Shown here piece after piece: positions 1 through 5,521 of a stretch of 13,792 bases of DNA. The notes under the pieces were generated by a model, which ran no database searches, was not told the DNA's origin, and was given only the letters and a program-made list of their open reading frames with translations. Both the position numbers and the translations under genes were made by a program. The DNA lies in contig CAJTJA010000062.1 of the NCBI GenBank assembly GCA_910576845.1, forward strand, positions 1-13,792, read 5' to 3'. Source of the stretch: an uncultured Oscillibacter sp. GTDB taxonomy: Bacteria; Bacillota; Clostridia; Oscillospirales; Oscillospiraceae. Numbering within the stretch: position 1 is the first letter of the stretch; the number at the start of each line of letters is the position of its first letter.

Positions 1-442
1 AGATTGTTATTTTTCGTATCAGCAAGCCCAGCGCGGCCACCAGCCACACCAGCCATATCTGACTGATTAACAACACTCCAATATCTTGAAGTGGGTGGGC
101 AGTTGTTACATCATCTGCCGGACTACTTACCGTTTCATTGTGATGTTCCGCCCCAACAGCGGGAGCAAGATTGCTTTCCGGAGCGTTTAATGGGGGCTGT
201 TGCTGCGGCGGTAAAGGAGCGGTCTGGGATATTGCCTGATCGACAGCCTGATATGCCTTCCCCATCAGGCTTACTTCCGTCCCGAACGGGAGCAGCAGCC
301 GCAAAACAACAACCAGCCAAATGTAATACTGCCATTGCCGGCTGATTTTGTTTTTCAAAAACTGTTTTCCAAAAAGTAAAGCCAGAATAAGTAAACTGCC
401 GGAAAAAGACATGGACAGGAAAATCTTCAAAACTGCGTTCAT
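1..442 (-). CDS. BlaR1/MecR1-like M56 peptidase sensor, N-terminal part (runs off the left edge)
   Basis: The frame is open from an ATG at 442 to the window edge, giving 147 residues. It begins MNAVLKIFLSMSF and has hydrophobic segments at about residues 5-24, 39-54 and 121-142, with a Pro/Gln-rich loop near 75-95 between the second and third. This is the N-terminal membrane layout of M56-family sensor-transducers such as BlaR1 and MecR1. The zinc-binding HExxH and the sensor domain would lie beyond the edge, so catalysis cannot be checked. Its ATG overlaps the stop of the repressor gene by 4 bases (ATGA), which implies translational coupling and a two-gene operon. In the known family, the sensor detects a cell-wall drug and triggers cleavage of the repressor. 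It could also be an M56 protein with another ligand, as many Clostridia carry several. Confidence 0.85.
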   Translation of the reverse strand, partial: MNAVLKIFLSMSFSGSLLILALLFGKQFLKNKISRQWQYYIWLVVVLRLLLPFGTEVSLMGKAYQAVDQAISQTAPLPPQQQPPLNAPESNLAPAVGAEHHNETVSSPADDVTTAHPLQDIGVLLISQIWLVWLVAALGLLIRKITI

Positions 443-822
443 TGCTGCCCTTTTCCTTTCTCCAGCAGCCGTTTCAATTCCTCATATTCCTCGTCTGCCA
501 GCAAATCGCCCATAATCAGATTGGAAACCAGACCTTTTGCGCTGCCCTCATAAATCTTGTCCAGGAAATTTTTTGTCTGCGCTGTCTGGTATTCTGCTTC
601 TGAAATGAGAGTGGTATATTCGTTGCGGCGTCCGATTTTCTCAGCACTTAGAAAGCCTTTGTTCATCAGCCGCGATAGGAGTACAATCAACGTATTCTTT
701 TGACACGGCTTGCCTCTTGCTGCCAGCCCATCCATGATATAGGGAAACAGTGTCACATCCTCCGGGTTTCCCCATACAATTTTCATAATTTCAAGTTCGG
801 CATCGGATATTTGTTGTATCAC
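439..822 (-). CDS. BlaI/MecI/CopY family transcriptional repressor
   Basis: The product is a winged-helix repressor of 127 residues if it starts at the GTG at 822. That start is chosen because GGGGGAGGTGA sits just upstream at the right spacing, and because the longer frame to an ATG at 876 would begin upstream of the predicted transcription start and run through the operators. The N-terminus MIQQISDAELEIMKIVWG is the hallmark of the BlaI/MecI family. The recognition-helix region includes NTLIVLLSRLMNKGFL, followed by a wing with GRRNEY. The C-terminal dimerisation part contains LVSNLI, where BlaI proteins carry the Asn-Phe scissile bond. It is followed directly by the M56 sensor gene. Known family members bind dyads in their own promoter; two such dyads are present here. 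The target drug cannot be deduced because no beta-lactamase or other target is in view. Confidence 0.92.
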   Translation of the reverse strand: MIQQISDAELEIMKIVWGNPEDVTLFPYIMDGLAARGKPCQKNTLIVLLSRLMNKGFLSAEKIGRRNEYTTLISEAEYQTAQTKNFLDKIYEGSAKGLVSNLIMGDLLADEEYEELKRLLEKGKGQQ

Positions 823-845
823 TGTAATCACCTCCCCCAATGTAT

Positions 846-884
846 AACACGGTGTTTTATATATAAAAGATAACACCTCGTTAT
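846..884. promoter_or_regulatory. Paired operator-like dyads in the BlaI promoter
   Basis: There are two inverted repeats. AACAC-G-GTGTT is centred on 851 near the transcription start, and ATAAC-n5-GTTAT is centred on 877 between the -35 and -10 boxes. The two centres are 26 bases apart. Both contain the core TAACAC. BlaI-family repressors bind such dyads as dimers, so these are likely autoregulatory sites; the exact consensus is inferred from two sites only. Confidence 0.65.
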
Positions 885-895
885 ACTTTTGTCAA
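867..895 (-). promoter_or_regulatory. Promoter of the BlaI/M56 operon
   Basis: On the minus strand TTGACA (895-890) is followed after 17 bases by TATCTT (872-867). Transcription would start near 860, about 38 bases before the GTG at 822, which supports that start over the longer frame. Confidence 0.8.
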
Positions 896-906
896 GATGC
901 TTTTTG

Positions 907-951
907 AAAAGCAAAGGACCAGAGGCTGGCATAATGCCCCTTGTCCTTTGC
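907..951 (-). terminator. Intrinsic terminator after the recombinase relic
   Basis: On the minus strand a 16-base arm (951-936) pairs with 926-911 at 14 of 16 positions across a 9-base loop and is followed by TTTT. It lies about 30 bases after the stop of the recombinase relic and insulates the BlaI promoter. Confidence 0.7.
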
Positions 952-982
952 GCGATGAAAGATCATCTCAATATTTTGACAG

Positions 983-1198
983 TTACTTTTCAACGAAATT
1001 GAAGTAAATTTCAACCTCCTGCCTGGTGTCCTGACGGCCTTCCTGGTCCTGCTCATGGACAAGGATTTTCTCGACAAATCCATTGAGCATGGTGGTGGTC
1101 ATGGCGTCAAAATCCCGGCACTTGTCAATCATGGCAATAAATTTTCCGACAGACTTCCGGCCTTGATCCTAACCCTTAACGGACTTCTCCAACCGGCG
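983..1198 (-). pseudogene. Relic of an ICE-type large serine recombinase (DUF4368 C-terminus)
   Basis: The minus strand reads GRKSVGKFIAMIDKCRDFDA, then TTTMLNGFVEKILVHEQ, and ends QEVEIYFNFVEK before TAA at 985-983. This matches the C-terminal DUF4368 region of large serine recombinases of Clostridia conjugative or mobilizable elements, including the FVEKI-VHE and V-IYFNF signatures. Only about 60-70 codons survive; the resolvase catalytic domain and zinc ribbon are absent, so it is inactive. The frame upstream is broken by an in-frame TAG at 1171-1169. It is followed by its own terminator, which suggests the 3' end of the original element is preserved here. Confidence 0.7.
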
Positions 1199-1200
1199 GA

Positions 1201-1320
1201 TCCGATGAAAATTGTCGCTTCAAAGATTCCGTCCCCATTGTCCCGAAGCTACGTCTCAATGCCAAACTGGTCCAGCATATCGCTGGCCAAATCCGCCTCG
1301 CAGCGCACTACCAGGTCAAT
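1201..1320 (-). pseudogene. Relic resembling the C-terminal tail of a WYL-domain regulator
   Basis: The minus strand reads IDLVVRCEADLASDMLDQFG, then IET, an in-frame TAG at 1251-1249, then LRDNGDGIFEATI. The RC-x-L-x3-DQFG stretch followed by a charged-Asp/Gly turn resembles the region after the WYL domain in YafY-type regulators. It is in a different frame from the recombinase tail that follows and from the transposase piece that precedes it, so this is a junction scar and not a fusion gene. The identification rests on about 35 residues and could be wrong. Confidence 0.4.
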
Positions 1321-1461
1321 GGGCGGCCGTATCTCCAGCTGTATAAATGCGCTGTTTCTTCATACACGAATGGCAGATCCAGCGGTTTCTCCAGCTTCCG
1401 CAGAAAATGATTTTCCGGCACCAGCTCCTCGATTGTTACCATGTGATATTTCAAGCTGCAT
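1319..1461 (-). pseudogene. Relic of an IS1182-type transposase N-terminus
   Basis: From an ATG at 1461 preceded by a purine-rich AGGGGGCGAGGGA, the sequence would read MQLE-YHMVTIEELVPENHF, LRKLEKPLDLPFVYEE and LYSWRYGRP. This is the conserved start of IS1182-family (DDE, IS5-like superfamily) transposases. One extra A after codon 4 shifts the frame, so the intact N-terminus is no longer made. Homology stops at GRP near 1319, where the WYL-like scrap begins. The DDE catalytic core is absent. GTTGACAAAGTGG about 70 bases upstream of the ATG is a plausible remnant of the element's left end. Confidence 0.7.
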
Positions 1462-1574
1462 TCCCTCGCCCCCTTTGCCTCTGATTGTATCATGTTTTTG
1501 GCGGCTTTGGGGCCACTTTGTCAACAGACCCATTTTGAGACGCGTTTTCAAAGCGATATCTCCAAAACAGGCTA

Positions 1575-1600
1575 AGGGCCGGCTTTATAGGGCCGGCCCT
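1575..1600. repeat. Perfect 9-bp inverted repeat (GC-rich hairpin)
   Basis: AGGGCCGGC (1575-1583) and GCCGGCCCT (1592-1600) flank an 8-base loop. It lies 46 bases after the stop of the 119-residue membrane protein gene. In minus orientation it is followed only by TTAGCCTGTTTT, so it is at best a weak terminator; it could mark an element end. Confidence 0.5.
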
Positions 1601-1646
1601 GATCTGCTCGTTTCAGTTTACTTCCTTTGCAATCTTCGCATCAATG

Positions 1647-2006
1647 CTAATAGCTATGAGTTTTTCGGATATGTGATAACAGAGATGCAATATAGGAGAT
1701 TGCACATATACCACAAGAGCAGCCACACCCTAAAACCACCGTAGTGATAGTAAGATACTCCCACGGAATCGCAAACCAAATGATCTCTAAGACAACCAAT
1801 GCGCATATTAGATAGAGGTGTTTTTTTAGACGGATCAAGATGGCACCTATTATAAATCCTGGGGCCATACCGAGAGGTAACTTATAGAATACAATTGACG
1901 CTCCCAAAAGTCGTGCTTTAAGATAAAATACTCCCACAACGAAACCTGCTAACAAGATTACAGCAAGTAGGTAATTTAACTTGCATATCTGTGGCCTTTT
2001 AATCAT
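1647..2006 (-). CDS. Small hypothetical membrane protein (119 aa), last gene of the sigma-factor operon
   Basis: The 119-residue product is almost entirely hydrophobic, with four likely membrane segments: about residues 10-29, 36-55, 65-82 and 84-105. A cysteine-rich stretch GCGCSCGIC lies in the last one. The C-terminus is basic (HIRKTHSY). It starts at ATG 2006 after GAAAGAAGATG and lies 16 bases after the stop of the preceding secreted-protein frame, so it is probably co-transcribed with the sigma-factor genes. No family is recognised. Position suggests an immunity, transport or accessory membrane role, but nothing in the sequence proves one. The gene ends in TAG. Confidence 0.65.
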   Translation of the reverse strand: MIKRPQICKLNYLLAVILLAGFVVGVFYLKARLLGASIVFYKLPLGMAPGFIIGAILIRLKKHLYLICALVVLEIIWFAIPWEYLTITTVVLGCGCSCGICAISYIASLLSHIRKTHSY

Positions 2007-2022
2007 AAAACATCTTCTTTCA

Positions 2023-2247
2023 TCAATAGGGATTATCTAAAGTTGCATTTACTGGATCGTAAGCAAAGGACCAACCAGGTGCTTCTATATGAAAAGAAGC
2101 CTTCACATCCACACTCACGTTGTCTGCACCACCTCCGTAAATAAAGCCTATCATTTCATAAACCGAGGTGGGGTTATCATCATATTTATTGTCTCGCGTT
2201 GTCCAAATATTGTTGTATTGATTTGAACTGTACGCAAGCTACTGCAT
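2023..2247 (-). pseudogene. Small protein frame interrupted by an amber codon at codon 3
   Basis: An ATG at 2247 follows AAAGGAG at good spacing, but the frame reads ATG CAG TAG and then stays open for 72 codons to TGA at 2025-2023. The downstream part reads LAYSSNQYNNIW, then RDNKYDDNPTSVYEMIGFIYGG and ends HIEAPGWSFAYDPVNATLDN-PY. It is polar and aromatic like a secreted domain, yet no signal peptide is present in this frame. Either the 5' end has been replaced and the gene is dead, or TAG is read through. No family is recognised. The membrane-protein gene starts 16 bases later. Confidence 0.5.
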
Positions 2248-2359
2248 GGGTATTCTCCTTTCGTGCCCCCGATGATGCGGGATCGTCGGTTTCCTCTTCC
2301 GGCCCCATGTATGCACACAGAGCTTCTGCAAAGTGAAAGCACCTTAAAAATGCCTTCAT
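2186..2359 (-). CDS. Candidate 57-codon ORF directly behind the second 36-base element
   Basis: The ATG at 2359 falls inside the last bases of the 36-base promoter-like element. The frame runs 57 codons to TAA at 2188-2186, starting MKAFLRCFHFAEALCAYMGP. It overlaps the ribosome binding site and first part of the amber-containing frame. It has no ribosome binding site of its own and no recognised family. It may be the mobile or rearranged 5' end that replaced the original start of the downstream secreted protein, or chance. Confidence 0.2.
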   Translation of the reverse strand: MKAFLRCFHFAEALCAYMGPEEETDDPASSGARKENTHAVACVQFKSIQQYLDNARQ

Positions 2360-2393
2360 AACTATATGCCTTGAGCCCCCCTCAAATTGGACA
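2358..2393 (-). promoter_or_regulatory. 36-base element, copy B: candidate ECF sigma target promoter
   Basis: In minus orientation it reads TGTCCAA, 16 variable bases, then GGCATATAGTTAT. The two conserved blocks are identical to copy A at 3836-3871, with the same spacing. The variable core contains TTGAG-GGGGG-CTCAA, a dyad. Upstream is a run of A/T (AAAAATTTTCCAGAAAAAA). The conserved ends at fixed spacing look like the -35 and -10 regions of an alternative sigma factor encoded in the same cluster. It lies 110 bases upstream of the start of the amber-containing small gene. Confidence 0.5.
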
Positions 2394-2500
2394 TTTTTTC
2401 TGGAAAATTTTTAAAACTGTCAATTTTTGTAGAAAACTCACAAACAAGCCTGCCGAATTTTGTCTGCTCTAAAACCCGGCGGGCTGTTTTTTCGGACGAT

Positions 2501-2920
2501 TTACCTTGCCGCCATAGCGGTATTTGTGGTGTACAATTTGGAATCTCCGCCGTAAGAATCTTTTGCGATAAACGTAATATCCAAATAGCACCTCTGTCCT
2601 GGTGTAGCATTAAAGGAATATGTTCCTCTGTGATTGCGAACAGAAGACGCTAACAACCCGTTTGAAATGGAACCATAAATAGTTTTTTCATACGAACCAT
2701 CAGAAGAATACACGTCAATTTTTGAAATACCGATAGAAGACATTGACGATTCTCCACCGGCTGAGAACGTCAAACAAAGCTGTCCCGAAGAGCCTCCGGC
2801 AGAAAGGCTTGCGTAGTAGGAACGCAAATAATCACTCGACTATGTAGTAGCTTTAGCAGGGGCAGAAAAGAGAGATACAATAATGATCAAGCAAAGAGCA
2901 ACGGTGATCGAGCGTTTCAT
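2501..2920 (-). pseudogene. Small secreted beta-rich protein with an amber codon after the signal peptide
   Basis: The ATG at 2920 overlaps the stop of the anti-sigma gene (ATGA), so translation is coupled. Residues 1-24 form a classical signal peptide: MKRS, a hydrophobic core of about 14 residues, then SAPAKA as cleavage site. Codon 27 is TAG (2842-2840). The frame then stays open for 112 codons to TAA and encodes a Ser/Gly/Tyr-rich domain: YLRSYYASLSAGGSSGQLCL, then GISKIDVYSSDGSYEKTIYG, then GTYSFNATPGQRCYLDITF, then YTTNTAMAAR. Small secreted proteins with this layout occur in Clostridia and have no known function. The intact downstream part argues the amber is recent, read through, or a sequence error. 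Confidence 0.65.
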
Positions 2921-3822
2921 GATTTGAAGCCTCCAATAGAATCAATCATTTTTTTAATGCTTTCTTCCTCAAGTTTACCATTAATTGAGATAACCACGTG
3001 TCCATCAGACCATACAGCCGTTTTAGTTTCATTGTTTGACATGATATAAAACAACTTGTCCTTCCCAAAATATTCAGTTACTTGTCGACCATCTTTTTCA
3101 AACACTATTTTGTTAATTTCTTGATCTTCTTTGTATTTTTCAATTGTCACAAAGAGATTTTCTTGATCTCCGTTCAAGAAAACAACGTCTATAGCTTGAA
3201 CAGCATCACTGAAAAAGGGAGTAACTTCCTCTAATTCATATCCGTTAGGTATCCACGTAGGAATAACAGGAAAATCAATATCCAGCTCATCAACCTCCGC
3301 TTGGATTGCAAGATAGGTTTCATCCTCAGCCAGCGGACGTGTCCCATCCACCGCAGGAGTACTGTTTCCACCATTAAAGTGGAACGTCTCCTCCGTCCAG
3401 TGGGCCAGGGAGCCAAAGATATCAACCCCAGCAGCCTGAGCGGCGATCATGGACATAAACACAACGGCAATTGCAGCCGCAAGCGGGACAATCTTACGGA
3501 ATAGCTTCTTTGCGTAGGGGCCACTCTTTTTTACAGAACGAGTAAGAATTTCACTCCTTTCCTCCGAGGGCGTTTCGGCGCTTTCACCTGCCAAGGGCAA
3601 ATAATGCTCCTGAAACTCTGACCAAGCACTTTCAACATCCTGGATACGTCCTGTCGGATGCTCCGTTTCACGCTGAAGGATCACCTCCTCAATCGCATCG
3701 AGATATTTGGAAGTTTCTTGATCGTCTGGCATGAAAGGAGCCGTACGCAGTAACTTTTCAAGCTGTTCAATACTGAGGCGATTTAGGTTCTCATACCTCC
3801 GTTTACTCTTTGAATCAGCCAT
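2917..3822 (-). CDS. Membrane anti-sigma-factor-like protein with DUF4367 C-terminal domain
   Basis: The start is ATG 3822 because GGAGG lies 7 bases before it; the longer frame from 3858 has no such site and would run through the promoter-like element. The product has 301 residues. Residues 1-108 are charged and cytoplasmic. A single membrane segment at about 110-132 starts KIVPLAAAIAVVFMSMIAAQ. Residues about 180-297 form an external DUF4367-type domain, with FPVIPTWIPNGYELEEV near the start and VVISINGKLEEESIKKM-ID near the end. This is the usual plan of anti-sigma partners found beside ECF sigma factors in Firmicutes. It follows the sigma gene with a 50-base gap holding element copy A. 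The likely role is to hold the sigma factor at the membrane until an envelope signal arrives. Confidence 0.8.
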   Translation of the reverse strand: MADSKSKRRYENLNRLSIEQLEKLLRTAPFMPDDQETSKYLDAIEEVILQRETEHPTGRIQDVESAWSEFQEHYLPLAGESAETPSEERSEILTRSVKKSGPYAKKLFRKIVPLAAAIAVVFMSMIAAQAAGVDIFGSLAHWTEETFHFNGGNSTPAVDGTRPLAEDETYLAIQAEVDELDIDFPVIPTWIPNGYELEEVTPFFSDAVQAIDVVFLNGDQENLFVTIEKYKEDQEINKIVFEKDGRQVTEYFGKDKLFYIMSNNETKTAVWSDGHVVISINGKLEEESIKKMIDSIGGFKS

Positions 3823-3835
3823 AATCAAACCTCCT

Positions 3836-3871
3836 ATAACTATATGCCTCGGGAGCACCCTATTTTGGACA
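3836..3871 (-). promoter_or_regulatory. 36-base element, copy A: candidate ECF sigma target promoter
   Basis: In minus orientation TGTCCAA, 16 bases, then GGCATATAGTTAT lies in the gap between the sigma and anti-sigma genes and ends 5 bases before the GGAGG of the anti-sigma gene. The core contains GGG-TGCT-CCC. The short distance to the ribosome binding site means that if GGCATATAG is the -10 region, the transcript would begin at or next to the GGAGG, giving a very short leader; this is a point against the promoter reading. Confidence 0.5.
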
Positions 3872-3872
3872 T

Positions 3873-4388
3873 CTATAAGTAAAAATCTTCACCAAATTTT
3901 TCGCGGTATTTTTGTCGGATTTTATCAATGCTGCGCTGAACCCGTTTTCGGCACGTCCATACGGTACAGCCCGATTCTTTAGCAGCCTCGGCATAGGACG
4001 CTCCATCCACAATAATCCTTTTTAACAACGCAAGTTCTTCTTTGGAAATCAATCCATCGAGTATATCCGTTGGTTGGCAGCCTGAGTCATCATCTATGAT
4101 AGGCAATTTGTCGTCTGTCAGTTCATCCAGTGACGAAAAAAGAAGCATTTGTCGGTTTCGTTCTCGCATCATTCGATAGCATAGATTTTTTACCGTGTTT
4201 TTCATCCAACCGACAGCATTTTCCGAAGACATCAGTGCATCAATCTTCTCACAAGCGATTCTAAATGCGTCTTGGGCGGCAACATGGGAATCTTCCCAAT
4301 TTCCAAGGTAACAGTATGCGTGAATGACCAAAGACCGGAAATAGCGGTGATAAAGCTCTTCCAGAAACTTGTCCTGATTTTCCATCAT
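3873..4388 (-). CDS. ECF-type RNA polymerase sigma factor (sigma-70 family)
   Basis: The product has 171 residues, the normal size for an ECF factor. Residues about 8-78 form the sigma-2 region (YHRYFRSLVIHAYCYLGNWE, then AAQDAFRIACEKI, then WMKNTVKNLCYRMMRERNR). Residues about 112-162 form sigma-4, with the helix-turn-helix YAEAAKESGCTVWTCRKRVQ. No sigma-3 region is present. The start ATG 4388 (ATG ATG GAA) follows AAGGGAGGG at about 8 bases. The gene ends in TAG just before element copy A. It heads a minus-strand operon with the anti-sigma-like gene. A truncated response-regulator gene and its strong promoter lie directly upstream and may now drive the cluster. Confidence 0.9.
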   Translation of the reverse strand: MMENQDKFLEELYHRYFRSLVIHAYCYLGNWEDSHVAAQDAFRIACEKIDALMSSENAVGWMKNTVKNLCYRMMRERNRQMLLFSSLDELTDDKLPIIDDDSGCQPTDILDGLISKEELALLKRIIVDGASYAEAAKESGCTVWTCRKRVQRSIDKIRQKYREKFGEDFYL

Positions 4389-4458
4389 ACAAATCCCTCC
4401 CTTGGCGTTTTATTTATATAGAAAAGCCCGGTTTCTCTTGAATCTTTATGGTTTGGAT

Positions 4459-4512
4459 TTATGATAGTTCTTGAATATCTAAGTCATCTTCGACAACTAA
4501 AATTCTTTGCAT
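4459..4512 (-). pseudogene. Response-regulator gene stump (first 17 codons)
   Basis: From ATG 4512 the sequence reads MQRILVVEDDLDIQELS and then TAA. This is the start of an OmpR-type receiver domain, with the conserved Glu-Asp-Asp acidic pocket after a LVV beta strand. Everything after the first helix is missing. A full promoter lies upstream. The homology break falls about 70-90 bases before the sigma gene, so this is probably the insertion point of the sigma module. Confidence 0.7.
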
Positions 4513-4582
4513 ACCGACACCTTCGGAAAACAGCATACCATAGAATTTTGTGATTAGTGTGTAGTTTTCAAATTTTCTATCT

Positions 4583-4611
4583 ATTATATCTCTGCCCGCT
4601 TCATTCTACAA
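4583..4611 (-). promoter_or_regulatory. Strong vegetative-type promoter of the truncated response regulator
   Basis: On the minus strand TTGTAG (4611-4606) is followed after 17 bases by TATAAT (4588-4583). No terminator is visible between this promoter and the sigma gene 190 bases downstream, so it may drive the sigma operon. Confidence 0.65.
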
Positions 4612-4654
4612 TCTTGTATGTGAAATTAAATAGCCGGCAGCATGAAAATATAAG

Positions 4655-4738
4655 ATGAAAGCCGCCGAGGAAACGGAGGATACGCAAGAAAGCGTGACCT
4701 CCGTTTTGCGCCATGTTGGGGATTGCATGAAACGGTAA
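4655..4738 (+). other. Short ORF resembling a mobile-element scrap
   Basis: A 27-codon frame reads MKAAEETEDTQESVTSVLRH, then VGDCMKR and TAA. It ends 5 bases before the 20-base palindrome. No ribosome binding site is visible. Its acidic Glu/Thr-rich composition and its place beside a palindrome suggest the tail of a lost gene of an integrative element; the identity is not established. The rest of 4613-4920 shows no gene: it is an AT-rich stretch with T runs plus the palindrome. Confidence 0.25.
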
Positions 4739-4743
4739 GCAGG

Positions 4744-4770
4744 GCAGGTGTGGCCACACCTGCTATTTTT
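4744..4770 (+). terminator. 20-base perfect palindrome followed by TATTTTT
   Basis: GCAGGTGTGG and CCACACCTGC abut without a spacer at 4744-4763 and are followed by TATTTTT. As RNA it forms an 8-bp stem with a GGCC loop and a U-rich tail, so it can act as a terminator for a plus-strand transcript ending at 4738. A protein-binding palindrome is the alternative. Confidence 0.6.
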
Positions 4771-4923
4771 GCCAGGCCGCAGGCTCCGCCATAGGGGGAC
4801 TGGCTTCAGACCGGAAGTCGCAGCAAAAAGGTTTTAATTTTTCAAAAATTCAGACTATTTTTTTCATTTTATTTGCAGCAAAGTTTTCATTTTTTGCTTT
4901 TGTATTGATTAATACATTGACCA

Positions 4924-5445
4924 TTACAATGATAGTGCCGTATAAAGCAAGGCAACACTGAGCAGGATTTTCCCGCCCAGTGCTGCCATATTGTTATCAT
5001 CTTTTGTGTGGTCAGAAAAAGTCCAGCCTTCCTCCATGCACGCATTTGCGAGTGCCTCTGTGAGCTTCTCTATTGGGCAGTCTGGCGCAGCTCGGATGAC
5101 AAGTACCAAATGGCCCCAATTCACATGCAGGTTCAGAAAAGCATGTTCCTCCGGCGTTGAAACTCCGTCAAAGTGCAAGGGCATTTCTTTTCTAAGAACA
5201 GAACAATTTCGATAAACATCCTCACCGGATATCTCCATATTAATACACCGGCAGAGAATCTCATACAATTCTTTCGGTAACTGGCCGAAGACAAATACAT
5301 ACTGGTTTCCCTCATACACTGCCTGTTCCACAGACCAAGCACACTGTTCCAGAGCCATCTTCCGCCATTCTGAGAAGCACTCCTCCAATGGGAGCAGGTG
5401 TGTCCGGTATAGTCCGAGGAGAAAGCCTGTTAGAATAAAAACCAA
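4924..5445 (-). CDS. Hypothetical protein (up to 173 aa), start uncertain
   Basis: The frame opens with TTG at 5445 directly after an in-frame TAA and has no ribosome binding site. It may be a decayed or truncated gene; a later ATG at about 5358 (MALEQCAW) is the next possible start. The product has a hydrophobic N-terminus (VFILTGFLLGLY), a soluble middle with GNQYVFVFGQLPKELYEIL and HVNWGHLVLVIRAAPDCPIE, and a hydrophobic C-terminus (GGKILLSVALLYTALSL). No family is recognised. The composition of the middle part looks like real coding sequence rather than a shadow, and no better frame exists on either strand. Confidence 0.45.
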   Translation of the reverse strand: MVFILTGFLLGLYRTHLLPLEECFSEWRKMALEQCAWSVEQAVYEGNQYVFVFGQLPKELYEILCRCINMEISGEDVYRNCSVLRKEMPLHFDGVSTPEEHAFLNLHVNWGHLVLVIRAAPDCPIEKLTEALANACMEEGWTFSDHTKDDNNMAALGGKILLSVALLYTALSL

Positions 5446-5521
5446 TTAGAGTATTTTTCCCAATGTGTTGCTGTGGCAAAAAGCACAACATTGATGGAGA
5501 AGATTGTCAAAAATGGATTTT

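Noticed and set aside
1055..1744. A 229-codon plus-strand open frame
   Set aside because: It runs opposite to several relics with recognisable minus-strand protein sequence and crosses their junctions, so it is chance.
911..2073. Shared 11-mer GCAAAGGACCA at 911 and about 2063
   Set aside because: The match does not extend, one copy is in a terminator stem and the other inside a coding frame; it is best explained by chance.
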